A DNA stretch of 62,235 nucleotides from Prosthecodimorpha hirschii (GCF_001305515.1 NZ_LJYW01000001.1:2319383-2381617), one strand, 5' to 3'; shown: positions 1-9,435, counted from the stretch's first letter. The notes: generated from the letters alone by a model not told the origin. Translations and numbers: made by a program.

Positions 1-438
1 ATTATTTGTCAGCTCATCCGCGCAGATCCAGATCAGTCTGGCTACCTCCAATGCTTCCACAGAATCCTGAAGGATGCGCTGTTCACTGTCAATCACCACC
101 CCGCCCGTAGTAGATGCGAAAGCGGACGCAAAGGCATATGCGATTGCAAATGCTTCCAGATCTCCAGCGAAATACAGATTAGCCACTTTGTCGAATTTCT
201 GGTCGAAGCCGACCTTGGCCCAGTTTTCGATCTGGCGAATTTCCTCAAGTCCACCCAGCTTGAATGCGGCACCCGATGGCCGCCCGACACGCCGCACGGG
301 TAGATAACCAGAGTGAACTTCAAATGTTACCAGATCTTCGATCAAGGAAAGCTCAAATCCATTTTTCTCCAAAACCGCCTGCACGTCAAAAACACCAGGA
401 ACGGAACCGCAGAATACGATATGGACTGACATCGACAT
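1..438 (-). CDS. hypothetical protein, low G+C, C-terminus cut by window edge
   Basis: An open minus-strand frame runs without a stop from ATG at 438 to the left edge, giving the first 146 residues (starting MSMSVHIVFCGSVPG). A GAAGGTG ribosome-binding site lies about 8 bases upstream, which supports this start; a second ATG two codons later is the alternative. No signal peptide or membrane segment is obvious. I recognise no family; the mixed alpha/beta look and small size would fit an immunity-like or other accessory protein, but that is a guess. Base composition is near 50% G+C, against well above 60% in the neighbouring nadD, so recent acquisition is likely. It sits where rsfS would often follow nadD in related genomes. 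Confidence 0.7.
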   Translation of the reverse strand, partial: MSMSVHIVFCGSVPGVFDVQAVLEKNGFELSLIEDLVTFEVHSGYLPVRRVGRPSGAAFKLGGLEEIRQIENWAKVGFDQKFDKVANLYFAGDLEAFAIAYAFASAFASTTGGVVIDSEQRILQDSVEALEVARLIWICADELTNN

Positions 439-577
439 GAAAAACACCTTCACTTAACGAGAAATGCAATAATAGTCTCTCCCATCCAGCGCTGCGCAAC
501 GCTTTCAACCGAAGGTAAACCCAAGATCACGGAATGGCAGCTGCAAAAGTGCAGATCGGCATCTCCGGTATCCGCCC

Positions 578-1213
578 CTACCGCACGCCCGCGCGGCGCA
601 GGGCGGTGGAGGACAGGGGCGAGCGCGGGGCGTGCAGGAAGGTCCAGACGGGGGGCGGCGCGTCCAGGATCGAGGCGGCCTCGTGTTCGGGGATGCGGCG
701 GCCGGCGAGCGCCCGGGCGGCAGGGCTCGACAGGGCCGCGAGGGTGTGGCCGGGCCGGTCGACGATCGCGATCGGCACCGCGTCGGCGATGCGACGCCAG
801 TGCTGCCAGCGATGGAACGCGCCGAGATTGTCGGCGCCCATGATCCAGACGAAACGGACCGCCGGCAGGCAGGCGGTCAGCCGGCGCACCGTCTCCCAGC
901 TGAAGGGCGAGCCGAAGCCGGCCTCCAGGCCGGTCACGACCACGCGCGGATGGCGCACCAGGGCGCGCGCGGCCTCGATGCGGGCGGCGAGCGGGGGCAA
1001 TCCGGCACGGTTCTTCAAGGGGTTGCCGGGCGTGACCATCATCCAGACCCGGTCCAGGCGGAGCCGTTCCAGCGCCGTCTCGACGACGTGGAGATGGCCC
1101 TGGTGCGGCGGATCGAACGAGCCGCCGAACAGGCCGACGCGCAGGCCGGCGACGACCGGCGGCACCTTGAGGTCCTCGGGGCGCGGCTCCGGCGTGGCGC
1201 CGTCCGGGGTCAC
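578..1213 (-). CDS. nadD: nicotinate-nucleotide adenylyltransferase
   Basis: Transfers AMP from ATP to nicotinate mononucleotide, giving deamido-NAD in NAD synthesis. The 211-residue product carries the nucleotidyltransferase signature [11 protein letters not shown] near residues 30-40 (the HxGH class of motif) and a C-terminal SSTALR matching the ISSTxxR motif. The GTG start at 1213 overlaps the proA stop by four bases (GTGA), so the genes are translationally coupled; the N-terminal ~22 residues before the Rossmann strand are a plausible short extension. Stop is TAG. It is the last gene of the proB-proA-nadD unit; the usual next gene rsfS is not seen downstream. Confidence 0.93.
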   Translation of the reverse strand: MTPDGATPEPRPEDLKVPPVVAGLRVGLFGGSFDPPHQGHLHVVETALERLRLDRVWMMVTPGNPLKNRAGLPPLAARIEAARALVRHPRVVVTGLEAGFGSPFSWETVRRLTACLPAVRFVWIMGADNLGAFHRWQHWRRIADAVPIAIVDRPGHTLAALSSPAARALAGRRIPEHEAASILDAPPPVWTFLHAPRSPLSSTALRRAGVR

Positions 1214-2499
1214 GGACGGACCTGACCCGTGCCGGTGACGCGATACTTGAACGAGCACAGCTGCTCGACGCCGACCGGCCCGCGCGCGTGCATCTTGCCG
1301 GTGGCGATGCCGATCTCCGCCCCCATGCCGAATTCGCCGCCGTCGGCGAACTGGGTCGAGGCGTTCCAGAGCAGGATGGCGGAATCGATCTCGGCCATGA
1401 AGCGCGCCGCCGCGGCCGGATCGTCGGTGACGATCGCGTCGGTATGGTGCGAGCCGTAATGGCCGACATGGTCGATCGCCGCGTCGAGGCCGTCGACCAC
1501 CTTCACGGCGATGATCGCGTCGAGATACTCGGTCGACCAGTCGGCCTCCTCGGCCGCGTCCACTTCCGGGCACAGCCGGCGCGTCGCCGCATCGCCGCGG
1601 ATGCGGCAGCCGGCCGCCCGGAGAGCCGCGACCAGCACCGGCAGATGCGTCTCGGCCACGGCGGCGTCGACCAGCAGGGTCTCGGCCGCGCCGCAGATGC
1701 CCGTGCGGCGCATCTTGGCGTTGACCACGATCGCCTGCGCCATGGCGAGATCGGCCGCGGCATGGACGTAGACGTGGCAGTTGCCGTCCAGATGCGCGAA
1801 GATCGGCACGCGTGCCTCGTCCTGCACGCGCGCCACCAGGCTCTTGCCGCCGCGCGGCACGATCACGTCGATGGCGCCGTCGAGCCCGCGCAGCATGGCG
1901 CCGACCGCAGCCCGGTCGCGGGTCGGCACGAGCTGGATCGCATCCACCGGCAGGCCGGCCTCGTGCAGGCCCTCGCGCAGGGCGGCGACGATCGCCGAGG
2001 ACGAGCGGAAGCCGTCCGAGCCGCCGCGCAGGATGGCCGCATTGCCGCTCTTCAGGCACAGCGCGCCGGCATCCGCCGTCACGTTCGGGCGGCTCTCGTA
2101 GATGATCCCGATCACGCCGAGCGGCGTCGCGACGCGCTCGATGACGAGGCCGTTCGGGCGGGTCCAGCCGGCCAGCACGCGGCCGACCGGATCGGCGAGC
2201 GCGGCGATCTCCTCGATGCCGCGCGCCATCGCCTCGACGCGCGCCGGATTGAGGGTCAGCCGGTCGAGGAAGCTGGCGGCAAGCCCGTCGCGAACCGCAG
2301 TGGCGACATCCTCGGCATTGGCGGCCAGGATCGCCGGGGCGGCCGCCCGGATCTGCGCGGCCATCGCGGCCAGCGCGGCATTCTTGACGGCCGTCGGCGC
2401 GATCGCGAGCACCCGTGCGGCGCCGCGGGCACGGCGGCCGATCTCGCGCATGGTCTCCTCGACCGTCGAGCCTTCGATCACGCGGGCTTCCAGCATCAT
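1210..2499 (-). CDS. proA: glutamate-5-semialdehyde dehydrogenase (gamma-glutamyl phosphate reductase)
   Basis: Reduces gamma-glutamyl phosphate to glutamate-5-semialdehyde with NADPH, the second step of proline synthesis. The product is 429 residues, close to the usual 415-430. It has the aldehyde-dehydrogenase fold with [12 protein letters not shown] near residue 135 and the catalytic cysteine Cys269 within [13 protein letters not shown]. The start at 2499 overlaps the proB stop (ATGA); a second ATG follows immediately, so the exact initiator is uncertain by one codon. Co-transcription and coupled translation with proB and nadD are expected. Confidence 0.95.
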   Translation of the reverse strand: MMLEARVIEGSTVEETMREIGRRARGAARVLAIAPTAVKNAALAAMAAQIRAAAPAILAANAEDVATAVRDGLAASFLDRLTLNPARVEAMARGIEEIAALADPVGRVLAGWTRPNGLVIERVATPLGVIGIIYESRPNVTADAGALCLKSGNAAILRGGSDGFRSSSAIVAALREGLHEAGLPVDAIQLVPTRDRAAVGAMLRGLDGAIDVIVPRGGKSLVARVQDEARVPIFAHLDGNCHVYVHAAADLAMAQAIVVNAKMRRTGICGAAETLLVDAAVAETHLPVLVAALRAAGCRIRGDAATRRLCPEVDAAEEADWSTEYLDAIIAVKVVDGLDAAIDHVGHYGSHHTDAIVTDDPAAAARFMAEIDSAILLWNASTQFADGGEFGMGAEIGIATGKMHARGPVGVEQLCSFKYRVTGTGQVRP

Positions 2500-3614
2500 T
2501 CGCCCCTCAGGACCATGTCGTCGCGGTGGATCATCACCGTGCGACCCGTATAGCCGAGAACCGCCTCGATTTCATGGGTCTTGCGTCCCAGCATGGCAGC
2601 CGCGTCGTCGGCATCGAAGGCGACGAGGCCGCGGCCGAGCTGTTCGCCGCCCGGGCCGAGGATCAGGACCGCGTCGCCGCGCGCGAAGCGGCCCTCGACG
2701 CGGGTGCAGCCGGCCGGCAGCAGGCTCTTGCCGCGCCGCAGCGCCCCGGCCGCGCCGGCATCGACATGGACCGTGCCGCGCGCGTCGAGCGAGCCGGCGA
2801 TCCACTTCTTGCGTGCCGTCACCGGGCTGCCCTGGCCGAGGAACCAGGTCGCGGTCGCGCCGGCATCGATGGAGCCGAGCGGGTTCAGCCGCTTGCCGAG
2901 CGTGATGATCATCGCCGTGCCGGCATCGGTGGCGATCTTGCCGGCCTCGATCTTGGTCTTCATGCCGCCGCGCGACAGTTCCGAGCCGGCCCCGCCGGCC
3001 ATGGCCTCGATCTCGGGCGTGATCCGCTCCACGACCGGGATCAGCCTCGCGTTCGGATCGTCGTTGGGCGGGGCGGTGTAGAGGCCGTCGATGTCGGACA
3101 GCAGCACCAGGAGATCGGCGCCGATCATGGTGGCGACGCGCGCGGCCAGGCGGTCGTTGTCGCCGTAGCGGATCTCGGTGGTGGCGACGGTGTCGTTCTC
3201 GTTGATCACCGGCACGGCGCGGCGCTCCAGGAGCACCGACAGGGTGGCGCGGGCGTTCAGATAGCGCCGGCGGCTTTCCGTGTCGTCGAGGGTCAGGAGC
3301 ACCTGCGCGGCCGTGAAGCCGTGGGCGCCGAGCACTTCCGAATAGGCCCGCGCCAGCGCGATCTGGCCGACGGCAGCGGCCGCCTGGCTTTCGGCCAGCT
3401 GCAGCGCGCCCTTCGGCAGGCCGAGACGACCCCGTCCGAGCGCGATGGCGCCCGAGGAAACCAGGATCACCTCCGCGCCGCCCTTCATCAGACCGGCCAC
3501 GTCGTCGGCGAGGCTTTCCAGCCACGGCTGCTTCAGGGCGCCGGTGGCACGGTCGACCAGCAGGGCGGAGCCGATCTTGACGACGATGCGGCGGTGGTCG
3601 CGGAGGGCGGGCAT
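2496..3614 (-). CDS. proB: glutamate 5-kinase with PUA domain
   Basis: Phosphorylates glutamate to gamma-glutamyl phosphate, the committed and normally proline-inhibited step of proline synthesis. The amino-acid-kinase domain shows [12 protein letters not shown] at the N-terminus, [27 protein letters not shown] and [10 protein letters not shown]; a PUA domain fills the last ~90 residues ([19 protein letters not shown]). I start at 3614 because [16 protein letters not shown] aligns with the family start and gives 372 residues; in-frame starts further upstream would add an unrelated arginine-rich tail. In relatives obgE often precedes proB; here an unrelated gene on the opposite strand does. 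Confidence 0.94.
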   Translation of the reverse strand: MPALRDHRRIVVKIGSALLVDRATGALKQPWLESLADDVAGLMKGGAEVILVSSGAIALGRGRLGLPKGALQLAESQAAAAVGQIALARAYSEVLGAHGFTAAQVLLTLDDTESRRRYLNARATLSVLLERRAVPVINENDTVATTEIRYGDNDRLAARVATMIGADLLVLLSDIDGLYTAPPNDDPNARLIPVVERITPEIEAMAGGAGSELSRGGMKTKIEAGKIATDAGTAMIITLGKRLNPLGSIDAGATATWFLGQGSPVTARKKWIAGSLDARGTVHVDAGAAGALRRGKSLLPAGCTRVEGRFARGDAVLILGPGGEQLGRGLVAFDADDAAAMLGRKTHEIEAVLGYTGRTVMIHRDDMVLRGE

Positions 3615-3822
3615 GGGTTTCTGGCCGGTTCTGAAAGGGGTCCTCCGCATAGACGCGATTGCGCGGCGGGGCAACCGGGGCGAGGCCGGCTGCGGCAGAT
3701 CGGCAGAACGGTCGCCGCCCGTCCAAACCTCATCCGGCGGGCCTTCGCGTGGCTCCGCGCTTTATCGGAGGTTGCACCTGCGCTAGCCTGTCGATCGAGA
3801 GAAACGGCCTGGGCACGCCGCC

Positions 3823-4290
3823 ATGACCTTGATCATCCGCCGTCTGACCCCGGCCGACCGGCCCGTTCTGGAAATGCTCTGGCGCACGGCCGCCGACAAG
3901 ACTGCGACCGCGTTGCCCGGGGCCCGCCTGATGCGACAGCCGACCGATCTGGCGATCCTCCAGTCCCTGATCGACGATCCGATCACGAGGGCGGCCGTGT
4001 CCGCAGCCGCGGAAGCCTTCGCGATTGCCTTCGGCGAGGTACTGATCGCCCTGGAGGCCCGCATTAAGCACGGCATTCCGCTGCAGTGGTGCGTGGTGAT
4101 CGACGAATACGGCACGCATTTCGCGATCAAGCATGTCGAATTCGATGCCTTGATCCGCATTAATTATGCGCTCGAAAACAGTTTGGAATATGGCGGCGCC
4201 TTCGAGGTCGCGAGGCTGTTCTCCAATCTGGTGACGATCATTGACGAGGAAGTCGAACAGGGCAACGCCCGGCGTTCGCCGAAAGACTGA
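3823..4290 (+). CDS. hypothetical protein, possibly DUF3806-like
   Basis: A 155-residue cytoplasmic-looking protein without signal peptide or membrane segment. The middle (residues 70-105) has the pattern of an alpha/beta domain with a Trp-Cys-Val-Val-Ile-Asp strand followed by EYGTHFAIKH, which recalls DUF3806-type proteins of unknown role; I would not press this assignment. The C-terminal half is helical (NYALENSLEYGGAFEVARLF) and acidic. The ATG at 3823 gives good codon use. It is convergent with the small secreted protein at 4294-4680, only three bases separating the stops, so a shared terminator region is absent. Confidence 0.6.
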   Translation: MTLIIRRLTPADRPVLEMLWRTAADKTATALPGARLMRQPTDLAILQSLIDDPITRAAVSAAAEAFAIAFGEVLIALEARIKHGIPLQWCVVIDEYGTHFAIKHVEFDALIRINYALENSLEYGGAFEVARLFSNLVTIIDEEVEQGNARRSPKD

Positions 4291-4293
4291 CGG

Positions 4294-4680
4294 CTACCGT
4301 TGCGCGGCCTGCGGCGTCAGTGTCTCGGTGCCGGCGCCGGACTGGTCGGCCGTGCTCCAGACGCCTTCGAGCGAGCCGTCCGGCTGGATGTGGTAGACGA
4401 CGAGGCCGAACGAATGGCCGAGCGCATAGGCGGCCGAGAAGGCGTCGAGATTGCGCATGCAGATGCCGACCGAGGTGGCGCCGCCGGTCTCCCAGACGAT
4501 GCGGCAATTGGTGCTGTCGGTCAGCGAGATGGTCGCCTTGCCGCGATAGGTCGTGCCGTCGAAATTGGTGCCCTTGACGGCATAGACGCCGCCGATCTCC
4601 TGGGCCGGGGCGGTGGCGGCGGGCAGCGCGAAGAGGATGGCGGCCGCTGCGGCCGGCGCCCGGAAGGCTCTGCGGAGCAT
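4294..4680 (-). CDS. small secreted hypothetical protein
   Basis: A 128-residue protein with an N-terminal signal peptide (basic MLRRAFR, then an Ala-rich hydrophobic stretch ending in APAQE), so it is probably periplasmic. The mature part is beta-rich (GGVYAVKGTNFDGTTYRGKATISL) with two cysteines. I choose the start at 4680 because a strong GGAGGGGA ribosome-binding site lies just before it; the longer in-frame extension to 4773 lacks one. Its layout, a GxYxVxGxNxDGxxYxGxAxI strand pair, is common in short exported proteins of Hyphomicrobiales with no known function. Confidence 0.72.
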   Translation of the reverse strand: MLRRAFRAPAAAAAILFALPAATAPAQEIGGVYAVKGTNFDGTTYRGKATISLTDSTNCRIVWETGGATSVGICMRNLDAFSAAYALGHSFGLVVYHIQPDGSLEGVWSTADQSGAGTETLTPQAAQR

Positions 4681-4923
4681 GCCCGTCCCCTCCATGGATG
4701 ACGCTTTGACACCGCCATGACCCTGCGGAGGCTCCGGGAAGCCTTCCGGGATGGGTCCGCGCGGCCGGACCACCGGCGCCTTCCCTAGAGCTACCCCTTT
4801 TTCGTTTCGCCGGTATTGCGTCCGCGATCCTCCTCAGAAAGGCCAGTAGTGTCCGGCGGCGTCTGCGCATAAAGTATGAGGCGACACCCGACGTCAGATC
4901 GGGTGCGCCCTGGGAGGAACCGA

Positions 4924-5262
4924 ATGTGCCAGATTTTCGCGAGCCTGCCGCCGGCGACCTACGCATTCCAGACCCGGTCCGTCCGGCTCGGCGGCCACGC
5001 CACCTCGATCCGTCTCGAACTGCGCTTCTGGCAGATTCTCGAGGAGATCGCGGACCAGCAGGGCGTCACGCTGCCGAAGTTCCTGACCAAGCTGCATGAC
5101 GAGATCCTCGACCGGCATGGCGAGGTGGCCAATTTCGCCTCGCTGCTGCGCTGCGCCTGCCTCACCTATCTGGCCGAGATCCGCGGCCGCGACGAGGCCG
5201 AGGCCGCGCTCGTCGTCGAGGCACGTCGGGATTTCCGCTACCCGCTCGCGGCGGCCGAATAG
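4924..5262 (+). CDS. ribbon-helix-helix domain protein
   Basis: A 112-residue protein with a predicted ribbon-helix-helix fold: a strand (TRSVRLGGHATSIRLE) followed by two helices (FWQILEEIADQQGVTLPKFLTKLHDEI and the segment to LTYLAEI). This matches the RHH_4 type of short alphaproteobacterial proteins, which are thought to bind DNA as dimers. GGAGG at 4914-4918 precedes the ATG by five bases, fixing the start. The N-terminal MCQIFASLPPATY tail is typical of this family. Its target is not known; it lies alone between divergent and unrelated genes. Confidence 0.8.
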   Translation: MCQIFASLPPATYAFQTRSVRLGGHATSIRLELRFWQILEEIADQQGVTLPKFLTKLHDEILDRHGEVANFASLLRCACLTYLAEIRGRDEAEAALVVEARRDFRYPLAAAE

Positions 5263-5364
5263 CGCGCTTGTAGTATAGACCTACCACCCGCTCCGCCGGC
5301 GAACGCCTACACTCCCTCCAGAAGCCACGAAGATCCGCAAACGGATCCGCTGGAGGAAGCGCAC

Positions 5365-5775
5365 TTGTTCCGTACCAGGAAGACTGCAGCCTTTGCGGTT
5401 GCGGCAACGATGTTCCTTGCCCAGGCGACCGCCGTCCTTGTCCTGACGGTCCCGACCCGCGCCGACGACCTTGAGGCCGCCAAGGCCCAGTTCCTGAAGA
5501 GCTGTGGAACCTGTCACAGCGTCGAGCCGGGCGCCGCGCCGCGCCAGGGTCCCAATCTCCACGGCGTGATCGGACGCAAGGCCGGAACCCTGCCCGGCTT
5601 CGCCTATTCCCCCGCACTGCAGTCCTGGGGCGAGGTCTGGACCGAGGATCTGCTCGAACCCTGGATCACCAACGCCCAGCTGACCCGGCCCGGCACCGTC
5701 ATGAACTACCGCCAGGCCGACGAAGAGAAGCGCAAGCTGATCATCCGGTATCTGAAATCCCTGTCGGCGATGTGA
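5365..5775 (+). CDS. small c-type cytochrome (class I)
   Basis: A 136-residue exported cytochrome c. Residues 1-33 form a signal peptide ending around TRADD; the haem-binding CGTCH is at residues 47-51 and Met113 (GTVMNY) is the likely distal ligand. The family typically passes electrons from periplasmic dehydrogenases to a terminal oxidase. It starts with TTG at 5365, preceded by GGAGGAAGC. It lies just upstream of a Tat-exported small subunit and a GMC oxidoreductase, so I infer that it is their electron acceptor, as in three-component membrane or periplasmic flavin dehydrogenases. A glyoxalase-fold gene intervenes. Confidence 0.9.
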   Translation: MFRTRKTAAFAVAATMFLAQATAVLVLTVPTRADDLEAAKAQFLKSCGTCHSVEPGAAPRQGPNLHGVIGRKAGTLPGFAYSPALQSWGEVWTEDLLEPWITNAQLTRPGTVMNYRQADEEKRKLIIRYLKSLSAM

Positions 5776-5817
5776 TCGCGCGGCAGCCCGGCACGGCTCC
5801 CAGTCCAAGAGGATGGC

Positions 5818-6213
5818 ATGGCGAAGGCAATCCACATGATGATCCGGGTCCTCGAAGAGGCCCGATCCGTCGCATTCTACGGTCAGGCTTTCGGCCTCGC
5901 GGTCGCCGACCGGTTCGACTTCGACGGCTTCACGCTCGTCTACCTGCGCAATGCCGAGAATGATTTCGAAGTCGAACTGACGATCAATCACGGCCGCACC
6001 GAGCCCTATGACCTCGGCACCGGCTACGGCCATGTCGCCTTCGCGGTGGCCGATCTCGACGCCGAGCATGCCCGTTTCGTCGCGGCCGGACTGAATCCCA
6101 ATCCGATCAAGGAGTTCCACCGCGACGGCGGCCTGATGGCCCGCTTCTTCTTCGTCCAGGATCCGGACGGCTACAAGATCGAGGTGCTGCAGACCCACGG
6201 ACGCTACCGCTGA
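5818..6213 (+). CDS. glyoxalase I / VOC-family metalloprotein
   Basis: A 131-residue single-chain VOC protein with two beta-alpha-beta-beta-beta repeats. The four expected metal ligands of lactoylglutathione lyase are present: His6, Glu53, His72 and Glu122. The glyoxalase role, conversion of the methylglyoxal-glutathione hemithioacetal to lactoylglutathione, is the usual annotation for this sequence type, but VOC proteins vary and the substrate is inferred. AGAGG precedes the ATG. It sits 42 bases after the cytochrome gene and 47 before the Tat subunit gene, so it is probably co-transcribed with the dehydrogenase module, which is unusual. Confidence 0.85.
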   Translation: MAKAIHMMIRVLEEARSVAFYGQAFGLAVADRFDFDGFTLVYLRNAENDFEVELTINHGRTEPYDLGTGYGHVAFAVADLDAEHARFVAAGLNPNPIKEFHRDGGLMARFFFVQDPDGYKIEVLQTHGRYR

Positions 6214-6260
6214 TACCGGCCGGCGGGAGGCCGGCCGATCGACACTCGGGAGGAACGCGA

Positions 6261-6809
6261 ATGACCAAGCGCGATGAACTGCCGGCCCCGGACAAGAAGG
6301 GCCTCAGCCGACGCAATTTCCTGCTGACCGGCACCGCTGCCGCCATCGTGGTCAAGGGCGGGGCGATCTTCTGCCCCACCGAGGCCTGGGCGCTGGAGGC
6401 GCAGGCCCTGAAGCCGACCACGCTCCGGACCCTGATCCGGATGGCCCGCGACATCTATCCGCATGACCGGCTCGCCGACCGCTTCTACGCGGTCGCCGTC
6501 AAGGGCTTCGACACCGATGCGGCCAGGGACGCCGGCGCCAAGGCGCTGGTCGAGGAGGGCATTGCCGGCCTCGACGCCAAGGCCAAGGCCGCCCATGGCG
6601 TCGGCTATGCGGATGTCGGCTGGGAGGCCGACCGCGTGGCGATCCTGAAGGGCATGGAGAAGGACAGCTTCTTCCAGAAGGTGCGCGGCACCCTGGTGGT
6701 CAGCCTCTACAACCAGAAGGAAGTCTGGCCGCTCTTCGGCTACGAGGGCGAATCCGCTTCCAAGGGCGGTTACATCAACCGCGGCTTCAACGACATCGCC
6801 TGGCTCTGA
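6261..6809 (+). CDS. Tat-exported small subunit, gluconate 2-dehydrogenase subunit 3 type
   Basis: A 182-residue protein with a twin-arginine signal (SRRNFLLTG, residues 16-24), so it is exported folded. The mature part resembles subunit 3 of gluconate 2-dehydrogenase and the small subunits of fructose, sorbitol and glucoside 3-dehydrogenases. In those enzymes it helps export and stabilise the flavin subunit, which lacks a signal of its own. GGGAGGAACGCGA precedes the ATG. Twenty bases separate it from the GMC subunit gene, a clear operon. The substrate of the complex cannot be read from this subunit. Confidence 0.86.
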   Translation: MTKRDELPAPDKKGLSRRNFLLTGTAAAIVVKGGAIFCPTEAWALEAQALKPTTLRTLIRMARDIYPHDRLADRFYAVAVKGFDTDAARDAGAKALVEEGIAGLDAKAKAAHGVGYADVGWEADRVAILKGMEKDSFFQKVRGTLVVSLYNQKEVWPLFGYEGESASKGGYINRGFNDIAWL

Positions 6810-6829
6810 CCGGCAGGGAGGACAACCCC

Positions 6830-8401
6830 ATGGCTGCACCCTTCAAGCTCGACGACGACAGCGTCGTCGTGGTGATCGGCTCCGGCGCCGGCGGCGGCAC
6901 GCTGGCGACCGACCTCGCCCTCAAGGGCATCAAGGTCGTCTGCCTTGAGGCGGGCGGACGGCACGAGATCGAGGATTTCGAGAACGACGAATGGTCGAAC
7001 TTCTCGAAGATCTCGTGGCTCGACCCGCGCACCACCTCCGGATCCTGGCGCGTGGCGCGCGATTTCCCGGGCCTTCCGGCCTGGATCGTGCGCGCCGTCG
7101 GCGGCTCGACCATCCACTGGGCCGGCGCCTCGCTGCGCTTCCAGGAGCATGAGTTCAAGGCCCGGACGACCTATGGCGAGATCGCCGGCGCCAACCTGCT
7201 CGACTGGCCGGTGACGCTCGCCGAAATGGAGCCGTGGTACGAGAAGGCCGAGAACCGGATGGGCACCACCCGGACCCACGGCATTCCCGGCCTGCCCGGC
7301 AACAACAACTACAAGGTGTTCGAAGCCGGCGCCAAGAAGCTCGGCTACAAGACCGTCTCGACCGGCAACATGTCGATCAACTCGCAGCCCCGCGACGGCC
7401 GCGGCGCCTGCCAGCAGATCGGCTTCTGCTTCCAGGGCTGCAAGTCGGGCGCCAAGTGGTCGACGCTCTATTCGGAAATCCCGAAGGGCGAGGCGACCGG
7501 TAACCTGGAGGTCCGGCCGAACAGCCACGTGCTGAAGATCGAGCACGACGCCTCCGGCAAGGTGACGGCGGTGGTCTATGCCGACAAGTCCGGCACGGTC
7601 CAGCGCCAGAAGGCGCGCATCGTGGCGGTGGCCGGCAACTCGATCGAGACGCCGCGGCTGTTGCTCAACTCCGCCTCCAACCAGTTCCCGAACGGCCTGG
7701 CCAATTCGTCCGGCCAGGTCGGGCGCAACTACATGCGCCACCTGACCGCCTCGGTCTATGCCGTGTTCGAGAAGCCGGTGAAGATGTGGCGCGGCACCAC
7801 CATGGCGGGGATCATCAAGGACGAGTCCGTCCACGATCCGAAGCGCGGCTTTGCGGCCGGCTACGAGATGGAGACGCTCTCGCTCGGCCTGCCCTTCATG
7901 GCGGCGTTCCTGGATCCGGGCGGCTGGGGCCGGTCTTTCACCTCGGCCATGGACGGCTACGAGAACATGGCCGGCATGTGGATCGTCGGCGAGGACATGC
8001 CGCAGGAGAAGAACGGCATCACCCTGCATGCCACCCAGAAGGACAAGTACGGGATGCCGGTCCCGAACGTGCATTTCGACGACCATCCCAACGACATCGC
8101 CATGCGCAACCACGCCTGGAAGCAGGGCGCGGCGGTCTATGACGCGGTCGGTGCGGTGCGGACCTTCCCGACCCCGCCCTATCCGTCGACCCACAATCTC
8201 GGCACCTGTCGCATGTCGGCCAATGCGCGCGACGGCGTCTGCAACAAATACGGCCAGACGCATGACGTGAAGAACCTGTTCATCTCCGACGGCAGCCAGT
8301 TCACCAGCGGCGCCTCCGAAAACCCGACCCTGACGATCGTGGCGCTCGCCACCCGGCAGGCCGAGTATATCGCCGCCGAAATGGGCAAGAAGAACATCTG
8401 A
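6830..8401 (+). CDS. GMC-family FAD oxidoreductase (periplasmic dehydrogenase large subunit)
   Basis: A 523-residue flavoprotein of the glucose-methanol-choline family. The FAD-binding GSGAGGG starts at residue 17 with Glu40 closing the dinucleotide fold; AVGGSTIHWAG near residue 85 and the C-terminal STHNLGTCRM and GASENPTLTIV segments supply the family's active-site His and Asn. A cysteine-rich stretch around residues 190-205 (ACQQIGFCFQGCKSGAK) is typical of the gluconate/fructose/glucoside dehydrogenase branch. No signal peptide is present, fitting piggy-back export with the Tat subunit upstream. With the cytochrome at 5365-5775 it would oxidise a sugar or polyol in the periplasm; substrate unknown. 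Confidence 0.88.
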   Translation: MAAPFKLDDDSVVVVIGSGAGGGTLATDLALKGIKVVCLEAGGRHEIEDFENDEWSNFSKISWLDPRTTSGSWRVARDFPGLPAWIVRAVGGSTIHWAGASLRFQEHEFKARTTYGEIAGANLLDWPVTLAEMEPWYEKAENRMGTTRTHGIPGLPGNNNYKVFEAGAKKLGYKTVSTGNMSINSQPRDGRGACQQIGFCFQGCKSGAKWSTLYSEIPKGEATGNLEVRPNSHVLKIEHDASGKVTAVVYADKSGTVQRQKARIVAVAGNSIETPRLLLNSASNQFPNGLANSSGQVGRNYMRHLTASVYAVFEKPVKMWRGTTMAGIIKDESVHDPKRGFAAGYEMETLSLGLPFMAAFLDPGGWGRSFTSAMDGYENMAGMWIVGEDMPQEKNGITLHATQKDKYGMPVPNVHFDDHPNDIAMRNHAWKQGAAVYDAVGAVRTFPTPPYPSTHNLGTCRMSANARDGVCNKYGQTHDVKNLFISDGSQFTSGASENPTLTIVALATRQAEYIAAEMGKKNI

Positions 8402-8419
8402 CCCTCTCCGCGCACCTTG

Positions 8420-8455
8420 CGACCGGCGTCGGCACCCCCGGCGCCGGTCGTCCTT
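8420..8455 (+). terminator. probable terminator after GMC gene
   Basis: CGACCGGCG (8420-8428) pairs with CGCCGGTCG (8442-8450), followed by TCCTTT. The U-run is weak, so this is a moderate call. Confidence 0.55.
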
Positions 8456-8564
8456 TCGGGCTATAGGAAAAGTCTCTCCGGGACCGTGACAGATCGCTGC
8501 GCCGCACCATCTAGTCTCGCCGCGGCTGCGATTTCATGCGATCGAACGGAACGGAGGGCCTGCC

Positions 8565-9248
8565 ATGCTGCCAACGCGACTTCTCCACGGGTATCGGAAT
8601 TTCCGGTCGGGCCGGTACACGGTCGAGCACGAACGCTATCGCCATCTGGCCGAGGCCGGCCAGAAGCCCGAGACCATGATCATCGCCTGCTGCGACAGCC
8701 GCGCCGCGCCCGAACTGATCTTCGACGCGCCGCCCGGCGATCTCTTCGTCGTGCGCAACGTGGCCAACCTGGTGCCGCCCTATACTCCGGACGGCGAGCA
8801 CCACGGCACTTCGGCCGCGCTCGAATTCGCCGTCATGGCGCTCAGGGTCAAGACCATCGTGGTCATGGGCCATGGCCGCTGCGGCGGCATCGCGGCCGCG
8901 CTCAACGAGAATGCCGAGCCGCTCTCGCCCGGCGACTTCATCGGCAAGTGGATTTCGCTGCTCGAGCAACCCGTCGCCGAATGCGCCTGCCATCAGGGCC
9001 TCGCGCCCGACCAGCGCCGCCTGCTCCTGGAGCGCATCTCGATCCGGCACTCGCTGAACAACCTGCGCAGCTTCCCTTGCGTCAATACCCTGGAAAGCCG
9101 CGGCAAGCTCGCCCTGCATGGGGCCTGGTTCGACATCAGCCTGGGCGAACTGCATGTCTATGACGAGGCCGCCGATCAATGGCACGCGCTCGGCGATGCC
9201 GCGCCGGACGACACCGGCGCCGCGCGGGTCGCCATGCCGGCCGGCTGA
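8565..9248 (+). CDS. beta-carbonic anhydrase
   Basis: Interconverts carbon dioxide and bicarbonate using zinc. The 227-residue product carries the zinc-site motifs of the beta class: Cys42, Asp44 and Arg46 in ACCDSRAAPE, and His103 and Cys106 in MGHGRCGG. The residues FVVRNVANLVPPY and HGTSAALEFAV are also typical. No export signal, so it is cytoplasmic, supplying bicarbonate for carboxylases or helping pH control. The start at 8565 follows GGAGGG by eight bases. It appears to be a single-gene unit. Confidence 0.95.
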   Translation: MLPTRLLHGYRNFRSGRYTVEHERYRHLAEAGQKPETMIIACCDSRAAPELIFDAPPGDLFVVRNVANLVPPYTPDGEHHGTSAALEFAVMALRVKTIVVMGHGRCGGIAAALNENAEPLSPGDFIGKWISLLEQPVAECACHQGLAPDQRRLLLERISIRHSLNNLRSFPCVNTLESRGKLALHGAWFDISLGELHVYDEAADQWHALGDAAPDDTGAARVAMPAG

Positions 9249-9435
9249 CGCGGGCGGAACAGGTCGCGGGCCGGCCCGGGCCGGCTCGGGCCGCCGAGCC
9301 GGTCGGTACCTATTCGTACCGTCGCCTGGCCGGCATGCCGAACGTTGCCGCCCTTGAGGACGCTTGCTAAAGAACGCCGCTCGTTCCGGCTCCGCCCCGA
9401 CGCGTCCCGGCCACCCAGACCCTGCGAGGAACCCC

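Noticed and set aside
450-1469. Open minus-strand frame of 339 codons overlapping nadD and proA
   Set aside because: Arg/Pro-rich shadow in another frame; nadD and proA are certain in this interval.
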